Shown one piece after another: positions 1 through 11,230 of a stretch of DNA of 64,000 nt; the first letter of the stretch is position 1, and each line of letters opens with the position of its first letter. The notes below the pieces were generated by a model, which saw only the letters and a program-made list of their open reading frames with translations, was not told the DNA's origin and searched no databases. Source of the DNA: Pseudeuparius sepicola (Eukaryota; Arthropoda; Insecta; Coleoptera; Anthribidae); the NCBI GenBank assembly GCA_963920635.1, contig OY987298.1:40207787-40271786 (forward strand). The letters are read 5' to 3'. The position numbers and the translations under genes are program-made.

Positions 1-592
1 ATAAAGCATGAAGCCGTCGCGGCACGGCGGTGCCAAGTGAAGCACTCGGATATCGGCCTTTATCCGCCTTATTTATTTATAGCTCCAACTTACGAACTTG
101 CCGGCTTCACAATTACAGATAAATGAGGTTGGCTCGGCTCTAGACAACTTCAGACATCTGTAATGACCTGTTTCCCGCACCGCAATCAATTCGGGAAAAA
201 AGTCGTGATATCTACGTAATAACAATTGATTACGGCCATAAATAATCGAGCATTTGCTTTCAGACTGCTTGTAATGTTTCTATCATTGTACGAAATCTTT
301 TCACATGATAAATAGACAAAGCGGGCCATTATGTGTCTGCTTATGGTTTGTTTATAGTCCAGTTTTCTCAGTTCAAAGAGGTTGATAATGTGAATTATTT
401 AGATCGATTAACTGCCTGCGAAATATCGCTGACGGCTTCGTATAAGTCATGATCAGGTACACCTACTCGAATCTGTGGGTACCTATACTAAGAGGCTTCT
501 ACTAGGTACATTATGCTGAAAATGTAAAATAGATTCCAAATCGGTTCGAAGTGAAGAGGAGTATCGGCGGTCGGTATAATAAGTTTATATTG
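1..592. other. Unassigned AT-rich flank
   Basis: I see no gene, RNA or repeat boundary here. The first 60 bases are somewhat GC-rich and the rest is AT-rich. No frame shows a recognisable domain. Confidence 0.5.
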
Positions 593-1687
593 TACAGGGT
601 GTCCCAGTTAACGTGATAAACCCGATTTTCTCGGTAATTTTAAAGATAAATTGATGGTTCAAAACCGGACATGTGTAGAATTTTCAGAGGAAATCGAATA
701 TGACGTCAAACTTAATATACATGATGCCGTTAAAAAGTTATTGCAATAAATATCGTTTTTTAAAAAATAGTGTGATGGATTTTAACACGTAATCTTTAGT
801 AACAAGTATGAGGGGAGTAACAAAAAAGTGTCGGTTTTATTTCTGACTTTCGGTTTAACCGGAAGTGATTATATTTTGGTTTAGTTTAGTTGGGATAAGG
901 GTCAAAACGCTATTAAAACGCTATTTTTTTCTATTTCAATCTTTATCAGGGCTCAGAAATAAGATTGATAATTTTAAATTGTAAGTATATTAACGTTTTA
1001 CTGCCTAGTTTGTTTCTGTTACGTAAATATTTAGTAAAAAAATTTAATATTATATTTGTATATTCAAAGTCAGTGTCAAAAATATTAGGTAAATATTTAA
1101 TATTTGGGTCACCAACCTTTACTAATTATATTATATTTTGGGTTTATTAAGTTCCTTTTGTCTTTCCAATTCCAACCATGTATAGTTTTATATAGTCATC
1201 TCTAAAAATAACCAAGCAATGAATTTTTATTTCTTGATAATTTTCGTCAAATATGAAAAATTCATATCTTTGCATGTAATGCTAAAAATGTATTGTTAGA
1301 GATAACTATATAAAACTATATATATCTTTGGAATTGGGAGAAGAGAAAGAACCTAAAAAGCTCAAAATATACACTGTGTCTTAAAAATCTGATCAAGTGA
1401 TGCTCACTTCCGGTTAAACCGGAAGTCAGAAATGAAAACCGACACTTTTTTGTTACTCCCCGTATACACATTACTAAAATTTGGTATTAAAATCCAATTT
1501 CGAAATTTTTTGGAAAAGGGTATTTTTTTAAATGCCTAACTTTTTAACAAAACCCTTTATATTAAGTTTGACCTGACATTAGAATTTCTCGGAAAATTCT
1601 ACACAAGTCGGGTTTTCGAACTATCAATTTATTTTTAAAATTACACAGAAAATCGAGTTTATCACGTTAACTGCGGGACACCCTGTA
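593..1687. mobile_element. Foldback element, TACAGGGTGTCCC termini
   Basis: The left end begins TACAGGGTGTCCCAGTTAAC and the right end is its reverse complement, ending in GGGACACCCTGTA. The two halves remain complementary deep into the element, including a Tyr/Lys-like AT-rich centre and an ACTTCCGG..CCGGAAGT palindrome in each arm (846-866 and 1406-1426). It encodes no transposase, so it is non-autonomous and must be mobilised in trans, if at all. The arms have drifted by many substitutions, so the insertion is old. The superfamily is uncertain. Flanking TA-rich ends would suit a Tc1/mariner-like origin, but I could not fix the target duplication. Confidence 0.85.
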
Positions 1688-1728
1688 CATTATGGAAGCT
1701 GAACTTTAACTTAATTATTATATATGTT

Positions 1729-2012
1729 GTGTAACTGAATTGATGGTCAAAAATGAAACCACGTATTCTTGGAGTCAAAGTTAGGGCACCTTTTCGTATA
1801 TTTTTTTCTTCTACGGGTCATAGTTTTTTTTATACAGAGCGTAGAAGTTTAGAGAAAAATACACATATTTCTTAGTATCTCTAGAAGTATACTAGATATT
1901 TTCTTCAAACTTGGCGTGTCACATGAGCGGATAAGCTGTGAAACTTAAGGTAAATATGAAGCTTCTGAGGCCCCCGTTGCGGATATACAGGGTGTTATTA
2001 AAATTAATTAGA
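1729..2012. mobile_element. Truncated arm of the 46.8-kb foldback family
   Basis: This stretch matches one arm of the element at 46821-47979 nearly base for base: the GTAACTGAATTGATGGTC start, the ATACAGAGCG block and the TGACACATGAGC-type block in the same order. The second arm is missing, so this is a fragment. It sits just downstream of the foldback ending at 1687. The remaining bases up to 2386 show nothing recognisable. Confidence 0.8.
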
Positions 2013-2386
2013 ATAACAGCGGTGCTAAGGTCAGTGTGGTGACGTTGAGAGATGGTTTTTGAAACTTTTGGGACATACCTAACTGGCTTTAATTTTGTGT
2101 CTAGTTGGTTGTGTGAAATTGGTGTCAAGTTTGCTTCGTATTTTATATAGCCATCAGCCATGTTTAAACAATAGCATAGATATATATTTTGTATAACTCT
2201 CAGCAGGCCAGGTACGACCGTTCTGTGTATTCACATACCCGCCAACTGGAAGTGTGCTTCATCGCTAATAAATATGATTTATTTCTATCAAGATAGACAG
2301 ATTGAACTTAAAAACCAATACAATAATTTGGAAACCATGACAACTTTAAAAAATCTTTACATAAAACAAGGTAAAGATTTTAGACC

Positions 2387-2899
2387 GTGACAGATTTTGG
2401 TGCGCCACATTTTCGCATACAAGTCTAGAAGAGGGTTGAAACGTACATCGATGTTGAGTAGAATGAAGAGAAATTTACGACATATGGAAAATTCGATTTT
2501 TGTAAATAATGTACTAATTATATATAATAAGTTTTTATGTTTTTTGGGCTAAAGATAAATATGTACATTTTCATACTTTCGATGGGCTTGTGTGGAAAAA
2601 ATGGCAAAAATCACGATTTTTTCCTTACAAGATTACGCCCTTATTTCAGCCCTTTAGCCCGCAACACTCAAGCATTTGGTTTTCCGAAGCCAAGTTCTAT
2701 TAATCAATCATTTAGTGAACACGGATTGCGTGAAAATATGAGCAACAGACACCATTTATTCATGTTAAGGAAAATCGAATTTTCCATGTTATCCCCGCAG
2801 GGGCCACTCGCAAATTTCCCTTCATTCTACTCAACATCGATGTACTTTTCAACCCACTTCGAGGGTGGTATGTGAAAATGGGGCACCTAAATCTGTCAC
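2387..2899. mobile_element. Foldback element, GTGACAGATTT termini
   Basis: The left arm (about 2387-2475) and the right arm (about 2810-2899) are inverted copies: both carry a TACATCGATGTTGAGTAGAA block and a GTGACAGATTTNGGTG terminus. Length is about 513 bp. A long frame that crosses the right half is only a by-product of the arm sequence. I could not identify a target duplication. Confidence 0.8.
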
Positions 2900-3869
2900 T
2901 ATCTGACGTTCTATTTATCTCTCTGTTTCCTTAGCACGGACTATTTGTTTGAAATTAAAACACTAGAGGATCTAATTTTTGTTTGACATCCTTGTGTGAT
3001 TGTTTCGTTTCTAGGTATAGTAGGTACATATTTGTTTAGCCTTCACATGGAATTTTGAAATTCCACTTGGGATATTTCGAACATCATATCCACTAGTAAG
3101 TGTGAGAGCCTATAAAATCAATTTCTATTAACAATAACCGGCCCTATTTGAACATCAAGTTGAGTTCTATCGGGAAAAAAGTCGGGCCTAGCCGCAAATG
3201 GCATTGAAGACAAAATAATAGTAATTGCCCCCCTCCCCCGCACAAGCATGTGGTTGCTTCTGGGGTACTCCTAGTTTAAAGTATTGTGAGGGTGAGAATT
3301 ATTATTATTATTATCATAGCCAAGACTCGCATGGAAGTGAGAACGTAAAACTGAAATGCACATTTATGCCCTTTATGATTTATGAATTCAATTACAAGTT
3401 CGATTCGTAATTCTAAATTCTGTCCGAACTTTTTCACGGACTTTCGCAACGTCCCCCTGCGGGCAACACGCAGCGCCACTCCGCTTCTTGAAGAAATGTT
3501 GTTTATTATCGCCGAGGTATAGACACGGGCGAGGCGTATATTCGAATGATATAGACGCCGACTCTAGCCCGCTCAGTAGGTGTTTCTCTGATAAGTACAG
3601 AAATTTTTAGCAGGGGTAAAGTTGAACCCCTGGAGCACGCCTCTATTCAACAGAGGCATTGAATTTGGCTCGTTTTGCTGTTGTCATTAATGTCTGATTG
3701 ACGGGTGTTGGTAAGGTTCCCAGTAGGTAGTAATCAAAAGGGTAGTCTAAAAAATCTGGTATTAACATGTAGATTGGTTCCCAAACCCAAAAATGTTGTT
3801 GGTATATTGTTTCCCGGTAATAAATAGAGGCTGGTTACAAAACATAGGTAGGTATACAAGAACATTCCC
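2900..3869. other. Unassigned segment with short hairpins and a trinucleotide run
   Basis: No gene is visible. There is a short ATT trinucleotide run near 3299-3315, and two adjacent small hairpins: CAGGGG..CCCCTG at 3611-3632 and GCCTCT..AGAGGC at about 3639-3657. Confidence 0.5.
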
Positions 3870-5165
3870 ATGATGCAGTTGTGCATGATTTAAACCGTCA
3901 AATTGTTAATTCTGCCTGCAAACGAAAAGCTGTAGAGCACCTATCCGAAAAACCTGCGAGGATTATTCGCAGAATACTTGAAGAAAATCTGCCATCAACA
4001 ATTACGACATCTGACGTTATGCTTGTGTCAGAAGAAACCTCTATAAAGGTGGATTTATAAACTCGACGTTTGCGTTGGCGCTCGAAGTTGACGGTAACCT
4101 TCGCAGTTTGCGTCCAGAAATGTGAACGACGCGACGGAACGTGAAAGATGAAATTAGTTTATCTCGGACGGCATCGGACGCAGACGGCAACGTTCGACGG
4201 CGGCGTTTATAAACGATTACACGTAAAATATTGGGATTGAATTTTCGACGCAAACGGCAACGGCGAGCGCCAACGCAAACGTCGAGTTTACAAATCCACC
4301 TTTAGGCCCGTAGAAAACTGCATCCAAATTTACCGAAAAACATGGAGGAAACTATTGACTTCCTGGACGAGGCAAACATCCAAACCTCTATTAGGTGAGC
4401 AGTTTTTACTTATCAATAGCAGAATTGAACAGATAGTGATATTTTCTTGTAAATCTAACATATACCTACAGATTTTGGAAAAAGTCAGGCAAATTTATTT
4501 ATTTATTTAATTACTGTGCGTAGTTTTTTGCCAATTTTTTCCTTTACATGATTATTGTAATAGGCATTACATTCCATTAATTGTTTCATTATTACTTAAT
4601 AAACGCAAAGACATACATATGAAAACCTATTCAACTCAATAATACATATTTGTAAAGATAGGTATACTACATTAAGAATTTCAAAAATTGGTATTGATTT
4701 GGCAGAAACAATTGGATGTCGGTTCACCTTGCTCAATCGTGGTAAAGAAAAAATCAATATGGCCTTCTACATGCACCCGAATATAAAAATGAGCATTCTG
4801 AAGTTGGTAGATGGCTTCAAATGACTTTTGCTCTTACGTATTTAAGTCTTCACGATGTTAGCGACTGTTTTGTTTTTGATATGCTGATATGCTTGCGATA
4901 GCACCAACAGACGAGAGTGTGCGAAAGTATTCCGATTATTTGACAGACAATTATAAATCAGATTCCCTTTTTCCACCTTCCCTTTGGGCTCAGAACTCAG
5001 CTGAACTTACACGCACTACTAACGCCTGTGAGTCCTTTCACAAACACTTCAATGCATCTTTTTATATAGCGCATCCGAACATTGTATTTTTTTTTTGAAA
5101 AACTTAAAAAATTCCAAATGAAAACTTATGTAAAATTACAAAGCGTCAACATTAGGTACAGCTAA
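3870..5165 (+). pseudogene. MULE (Mutator-like) transposase / FLYWCH-type pseudogene
   Basis: Several blocks match the insect MULE transposase family in the correct order but in shifting frames. First comes a segment reading NSACKRKAVEHLSEKPARII followed by TTSDV (3870-4020). Next is RRNLY, interrupted by a MITE, then RRKLHPNLPKNMEE (from about 4312). Then ETIGCRFTLLNRGKEKI (about 4705-4755) and an SDCFV segment (about 4860). Last is TTNACESFHKHFNASFYIAH (within 4889-5098), followed after a frameshift in a T run by EKLKKFQMKTYVKLQSVN to about 5162. NACESFH..FN is the hallmark C-terminal MULE motif. The catalytic middle part is missing or unreadable and several frameshifts and stops are present, so it cannot make a transposase. 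No terminal inverted repeats were found around it. Confidence 0.85.
4046..4302. mobile_element. MITE flanked by TA, inserted in the MULE pseudogene
   Basis: Terminal inverted repeats AAGGTGGATTTATAAACTCG and CGAGTTTACAAATCCACCTT bound a 257-bp palindromic element rich in CG. It is flanked on both sides by TA (4044-4045 and 4303-4304), as expected of Tc1/mariner-type MITEs. It interrupts the MULE frame exactly between the RRNLY and ARRKLHP blocks, which confirms where the insertion begins and ends. The frame read across its minus strand is not a gene. Confidence 0.85.
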
Positions 5166-6264
5166 AATATAGGTAATAGTAAAGTAAACAACCGCAAAAA
5201 ATTTCTAACAAAAATGATAGATTCTTATTCAAAAAATGAAATCAGTCGACTGCATTTTATTGAATGTGTTTCTTTTCACTGTGCTGCTATTAAAGACTGA
5301 AATAAAGAATTTTATTTGTACATTGTATTATATTGGTTAGTATTTTTAGGATAAAATTCTTTGTTGTACTGTATATAATAAACAAAATTATAAACACTGA
5401 ATCGTGTTTTATTACCCATATTACCTAGGCATTCCCCCGGGAATTACACAAAAATGTTGGGAGCAATTAACATATTTTTTTATTATTTGGGAACCAATTT
5501 ACATGTATCCTGATTGACATTCTTTGTACCTGCAAGTAAGCTATGCTTCTAAACTTATCTTGAATTGTGATTACAGGTCTTAAAATATCATGACAGCTGA
5601 CTTGAGAGACAACTTCTCATCCATTGAACCAACCAGTGAACCTATAGATTTTATCATTGCGTAAAAGAATAATAGAAGTTTTATTGAGATTTTTACATTA
5701 TGTTCCGACATTTAACAACATTGCGTCTATCGGTAGCTTCGTGCCTCGGCTTGAGCTTGACCCGTTGCTTATTGAGTGGATTTTGGGTAAGTATTGTTCA
5801 TCCAAAAGTCTGAAGCAAATGGCTTTACATCGTTCGGTTTCGTCTGATTTCAACTGTACCTTAGCAACTTTTTACTTGACTCCAAGGAAGACATCCGCAA
5901 CTGCGGAGACGTCCGTAGCAATCGAATGTGCGCACTGGCTACACTTTTTCGAGGGCTTTTATCAATAAAGCATTGGTGGCCATGACGCAAGCCGCGCGCC
6001 ACCCGCCGCCGCCGCGGAGCAATCAGACCGCGAAAACGTACTTTGCATAACCTCTCGAACTTTTCCCTCGTGTCACGCATTAAGTAATTAAACGCAAATA
6101 TTGGCCGCCGCCGCCGCAGGCCGAGATCTGCCGGTCTGGGTCATCGAGCAACCCGGAAAAATCGGAGGCAAAACAATGGAAGATGGATCGGCGCGATCGA
6201 ACTCATGAATTCGATAATTGGAAAACGAGGTTGCGTTATCTGCTCGAATTGCGCGTCGGGACTG
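5166..6264. other. Unassigned segment with a CG-rich patch
   Basis: AT-rich sequence in which I recognise nothing up to about 5960. From about 5975 to 6150 base composition changes to CG-rich with repeated CCGCCG triplets. This could be a fragment of a CpG-rich promoter or exon, but no splice sites or domain support that. Confidence 0.45.
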
Positions 6265-6590
6265 TTTTGTACGGAATTATGGCTATACTAACAAAAAATA
6301 ATCAAGCTGGTGAACTTAAATTTGGCACCGCTGTGTTTTTTTGGATGGAAAATCAGCTAAAAATGTTAATTTCTATGTTTCTCAAAGAGATGGCTCTACT
6401 TGTGCACTGTTATTAGATCCTGCATTACTATTTACGTACCTCCCTATTTGGGGTTATAATTTTGGTATTTCTGGGTTATAATTTTAGTGCATCTTCATCA
6501 ACCGTTTCAGTTGAAGTCCTCAAAATGTGCCACCAAACACCAAAATTCCAAAAATAAAATTAACGCCTAAGTAAGTATACCTCTTTTAAA
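6265..6590. repeat. Partial copy of the 20.1-kb foldback family
   Basis: The segment shares, in order, the blocks AACTTAAATTTGGCACCGCT, a GGATGGAAAAT block, an AATGTTAATTTCT block and AAAATGTGCC with the element at 20133-20680. Identity has decayed and only one arm is present. Confidence 0.7.
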
Positions 6591-6628
6591 TTTCATTTAA
6601 GTTGAAAAAAAAATCCGTATAAACAATG

Positions 6629-7860
6629 TAGGGGAGAGTTGCTTATATCACAGACCTATATAGCTTCGCTAAGCTATATATGTCTGTGCTTATATTGAAC
6701 CGACACCTAATTTGAACCATCCACTTAATTTCTATAGTTGGCATCCTGGCGCTACCTATCAGTGAGAGGATGAAGCCTATTTGCGGATATAGCCCCCTGT
6801 ACTGGATTTCATAGGAATCGACTGTGTGTATTAAAAATATGGACGTGTTTATAATTAATTGCGTTGTGGCCGACGAATCTAATTTTTGTAGACTGCGCCT
6901 AGCTTATATATTTTGGAACTTAGTGTCGGTAAGTACCTAACTTACGTTTTGTACATATTAGGCGTGCACTGTTAGCAACATTCTCACCAAGTTTCAACGC
7001 GGAAATATTAATTTTAAAAAAGTGAGGTTATATTAAATCGAGCGGGCGCGAGTTTCCTAAATTAAACCCATTGCTGTTTCCCAAATTGAACCAGTTCAAT
7101 TTACGCAACTTATTTTATTTCAGGTATCTCCACCATGACAATTCCTAAAGAGAGGAAAATATGGTCTTTGGGAGAAATGTGATATGGGTAGGAATAAACG
7201 AATATGCTCGAAGATACCACATAAATAAATCGACCCTTTTAAGGCATATTAAATAAACAAATAAATATTCTAAGAACAATGTCAAAAAATGGGTCCTTTG
7301 AGCGTTTGTTTCAAATAAAATTGAAAAAGCACCGGTTCGGCATATAATAATCCAGTTTGAAGAAATTCTTTAAACGGTTTAACAATATATAAGACATACA
7401 ACGATTGGCTTTTCGATTAGGTAGCGGAAAAGCATCAACTATACGGCATCCTTTTAACCGAGAGAAAAAATCGCAGAAAAAAATGGTTTTACAAATTTAT
7501 GCAGTTTTAGGCAGACTGTTATTTTTGAAAAAAAGTTATTTAGAATAAAAATTATTTCCTTAATTGCATTTTTTGAATCTGCAACTAGTAGGTACGTTCT
7601 TGCAACAATAGGCAAGTATTGCTCTGGTATCAGCTGCAATATAAGAAAAATTCTTTAATATGGTAAGGTTCAACTTAGGAACCGGGTGGTTTAAAAAAAT
7701 TATTGACTAAACCGGAGGTGATTGAACATTATTGTCATTATTGTAGGATTCACATCCGGTATGCGAGTAGGTACATATTTTTTTAAATAAAATATTTGTT
7801 CATATTTGCAAATTATAGCTGAGTTTCTAAAGTTGGTTCAATATAGGCAACTCTCCCCTA
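6629..7860. mobile_element. TA-flanked foldback-type element, GGGGAGAGTTGC termini
   Basis: The ends are inverted: GGGGAGAGTTGC..ATTGAACC at the left and GGTTCAATATAGGCAACTCT at the right, each bordered by TA. Length is about 1.23 kb. The interior is AT-rich and non-coding apart from a short frame of no recognisable family. The left terminal repeat carries a 40-bp micro-palindrome insertion (6649-6688). The intact right repeat supplies the original uninterrupted sequence. Confidence 0.8.
6649..6688. mobile_element. 40-bp micro-palindrome with 7-bp target duplication
   Basis: A near-perfect hairpin, CACAGAC..GTCTGTG with inner arms TATATAGCTT/AAGCTATATA, is flanked by direct CTTATAT copies (6642-6648 and 6689-6695). 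Removing the hairpin and one copy restores a sequence equal at 24 of 25 positions to the other terminal repeat of the host element (reverse complement of about 7835-7859). That shows a true insertion. Confidence 0.8.
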
Positions 7861-8500
7861 TCACAAATTCTTCGCTTTCAAAATGGAACGGATTCAATAA
7901 GACAAAATTTGAGCAGCCTATTTCAAGAAAACCAGCAATGATATTTTGCCCAGTGCCCATTTGGTGCATTTTTTTTTCTCATTTTTGAACGTATACAAAA
8001 TTAATCTGCGAAATTTGAGAGAGGTGGGCGTTAATTTTATTTTTCGAATTTTGAAGTTAACAGGGGTTTTGGGGCATACTTTGCCGATGTGAACGCAAAC
8101 TGTTAACTTTATCGATATAAAACAAGAGCAGAGTGAAAAAATGCACTAAACTGAAAGTCCAACAAAGTCCAAAAAGTAGGTACCGAGTAAAAGCACGATC
8201 TAAAACCAGCGCAAGTGGCGCCCTCTGTGAGATACGTAGAAACTGACATCACACAGCGGTGCCAAATTTCAGATCAACTTCATTATTTTGGTAGATATAG
8301 CTACAGTTCAATTTTAAATAAAGAACTTTAACCGTTGACTGACGTATTTATATCAGTCAACGCTTTAACCCTGTATCCCTTAAACAAATAACACATGTAT
8401 AAGAAGGCATTATTGGCCTCAATTGTCATATTTTAATCCCCCCCTAGCTTCGGGTTCGGGATTTTCCATTCCCATTGAATAATTGAATAACCTTGTATAT
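7861..8500. repeat. Copy of the 20.1-kb foldback family (diverged)
   Basis: This copy aligns with 45600-46236 over its whole length: the TTTCAAAATGGAACGGATT-type block, a TATTTTTCGAATTTTGAAGT block, AAACAAGAG, GAGTAAAAGCACGATC and TGCCAAATTTCAG. It starts directly at the end of the preceding foldback. It carries the 30-bp micro-palindrome at 8333-8362. Confidence 0.75.
8333..8362. mobile_element. 30-bp micro-palindrome with 7-bp target duplication
   Basis: The hairpin arms are CGTTGACTGA and TCAGTCAACG around a 10-base AT-rich middle, flanked by direct CTTTAAC copies (8326-8332 and 8363-8369). The related copies near 46107 and 20235 lack it: they read AACTTGAACGC directly followed by a CTGTA-type block. 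The interruption is therefore an insertion. Confidence 0.75.
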
Positions 8501-9195
8501 AATATATAGTTATAGAAATGGCCCTGTAAATGCCTTGGGAGCCCTTAATCCTTAATATACATCGTGATCTCAAAATACTGAATTGTTTGGAACTAAAAGT
8601 CTAAAAATACAGAAGCCCGCCAGTCAATAAGTCCAACACGAGTTAAGGTGGCTAGTGTGCCACAACAAGAAACGTACAGAAAATGTATCATCTTGCAGTG
8701 ATTTTATTGAGAAAGATCCAATAATTTAAATTGTTTTTATTTGTTGGTTGGAATTTTGTATTTTGTGTTTATTAGTGTTTTTTGAACAATTCCAGAGCAC
8801 TCTTGACCAGTACTTATAAAGTTTCAGAAATATTCGTATTTTGAGATGGCCCAGAGAAAAATACCCTGTATATTTTTATTGCACACCAACACTTTGAGTA
8901 GTCCTGTTGATCATTCAACTATTTTGAGGGGATTCCACGACACACTTGACTCGCCAGATGCCTTTAAAATTCCCATTTTGCTCATCTTTGGAGGATTTTA
9001 AATAAAAAAGTCACTAAATGATTTTCGTCTTTTTTACTAGAAACAAATTCTTAGTAGGCCTTGAAAATTGAGATTAACACCTGAAATTTTGCACCAAAGT
9101 AAAAAAAAGAGTTTTGTATGACCTATCTTTAGAAAAAAAAACCGGCTAAAAACGGATGAAAAATAAAAATTTTACGGGGGTGTGTCTATTGTAAA
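8501..9195. other. Unassigned AT-rich segment
   Basis: No gene or boundary is visible. The part after about 8690 has the low-complexity look of foldback-element interiors, but I could not pair it with another copy in the window. Confidence 0.4.
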
Positions 9196-9430
9196 ATGGG
9201 ACACACTGTATATGAAACTGTATCGTTGGAATTGGGAAAACAATATTATGTTATATGTAAAGAAATTAACACTGTGATTCTCAGTCAAACCGGAAATGAC
9301 AATAATTATTTTGGCTCCCTCTATATGAGTACCTTAATAGTGGGTGTTCTATATTTCAACCCACCTGGTCATCTTTAGTAGTAGGTACATTTTGGTAAGG
9401 CAACAAAGCTTCCTAGGCACAGTTTTAACT
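9196..9430. repeat. Fragment related to the 18.4-kb foldback
   Basis: The blocks TTTCAACCCACCTGGTCA, AGTAGTAGG and CAACAAAGCTTCCTAGGCA match the order at 18615-18680. A decayed CAAACCGGAAATGAC half-palindrome lies at 9285. Only one arm is recognisable. Confidence 0.65.
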
Positions 9431-10650
9431 CAGTATGTATGGTAGTGGAAAAAGTTAACCTCAAAAGGAGGCTTGGAACGGATAAATTAATTAAAACTTT
9501 TATATAAAATTGTGGCACACATGAGAGAAGCCGTGTAAGATCAGTTATTCTGTGAAAATGCCTATATAAAAGGATTCAGCAGCCGCCGACCAAAATGTTT
9601 TACTGCTGAAGATGACCCCTTAGGTGTTTGTGGAGCTGACACTGTAAGTCAAATTATATAAATAATTTGTTTAGTCATTGTATTCCTGATTTTTTTGATG
9701 AAATATTTTTTTGGATACCGTGTAGGACGTGAAATTTCTGGTTTATCCATATAACAAATTGCGTATTCAAGTACAAATATGCTGTTTTATTTTTCGTTGA
9801 CCTTTTATCGAATTATTCATTGGAGCATAGAGTAAAGTTTCCTTACTCAGTGATTGGGAGCTGCTCTTTTTAAACTTATCGTTATGTCAAATTTTGTTCC
9901 CCAATCGCTTTCAGCGTTAATATTTACCCACTTATTGCAATGCAGACATGGAGTGCTCACGTGTCGCGTGTATAATTGCTAATTCGATATTGACATGGAG
10001 TATTACGTGTTTAGGGGTGCAATTTAGGCGTCGCATTAATGTTTACCTTAATAATAAAGCTACTACCGAATTTGCAATATCCGGCAGTAAACATGCACTC
10101 GCCCCTGCCAAGTAGCTGGAACATTGGAGAACCATTGCAGTAATATTATGCGTGTATTATAGCGATAGCAATAACATATAACTATACTATTCCATATGGT
10201 TCGAAAACACATTCGGTTTGAATATAAAAATGGATCACGTTCAAGAAAGAGTTTATCAAACTTTATTTGGAAATAAGCGCAGCTATCATTAGGATCAGTG
10301 GATCTTTGGAATGAAGTCAAGCAAGTAAAAATTTATATAATGAAAAAATACATATAGTCCGAGAGGTGAGTGACAAAAAAGTGCAACAGTTTTAGGAAAG
10401 CTGCTTTTTTGATACAGTGTAGTATTTAGGTTGTGTAAGAATAGCTTGCCGTCAGTCAGCCAGTTTCGTTAGCGTTTGGCGCAGGGGCTGCTTCAAAGTT
10501 GTAAAAAAACCAAGAATGTCGCAACTGTTTTAGAAAATCTAAAACTTGGTTTATTTAGTAGCAAAACAACACTAAACAACGATGTGGATGTAGTCAGCCT
10601 TGAAAATATTGCAACGGGCCCCGTCAGCAGCGCTTCAAACTCATAAAAAA
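9431..10650. other. Unassigned segment
   Basis: Nothing with family resemblance was found. A TATATAAAAG box at 9563-9572 is followed by an ATG at 9595, but the frame is short and ends after a few codons, so I do not call a gene. Around 10480-10640 the sequence becomes slightly GC-richer without a readable domain. Confidence 0.45.
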
Positions 10651-11228
10651 TATACAGGGTGTCTCACCACGAACTGCATCGATCGATATCTCAAAAAGTA
10701 AACATAGAATTTTTTGAAAATTTGGCAGCTGACCAATGTCAATGAGTACTATCCATTTAAAATATTTTAAAAACGGCGGCACTTCCGGTTATACCGGAAG
10801 TCGATGACAACTTCGTTATTTTAAATAGAACACCCTATATTTTATAGCATTTTTGGATTCTACGAAAAATTCTAGGTACATTTCATGTATCATGTCCTAT
10901 ACCTAAATTAAACCGTTTTTGGGATATTTGCGATTTCAAAGAAAAAATGACAGTTTCTTCATAACGGCTACATATTTCTTAATGCCCTCTTGGCATTTTG
11001 CAGTCAAAGGCTTGGTGCAGAGATATACCATAAAGAAAGTTTCCAACTTTGTACAGGGTGCTCACAAAAAATTATTCAAATATTAATTAAAAAAATGCCA
11101 AAGACTCAAAATTTTCAAATAGAAACCTTCATTTTTTTTGTTGTAGCCGTAATCAGCACAAAAAATTAGGCCAAGTTTGTGTTTGGTTCCCTATACCTAA
11201 ATGTTAGCATATATATTTTTATATTATA
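10651..11228. repeat. Two adjoining foldback fragments with TACAGGGTG starts
   Basis: One fragment starts TACAGGGTGTCTCACC at about 10652 and contains an exact ACTTCCGGTTATACCGGAAG palindrome (10781-10801). A second start, TACAGGGTGCTCAC, lies at 11054. Neither has a matching right terminus, so both are truncated. Confidence 0.7.
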
Positions 11229-11230
11229 TG

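Noticed and set aside
9563..9600. TATATAAAAG followed by an ATG as a gene promoter
   Set aside because: The frame ends after a few codons and no splice sites or family motif follow.
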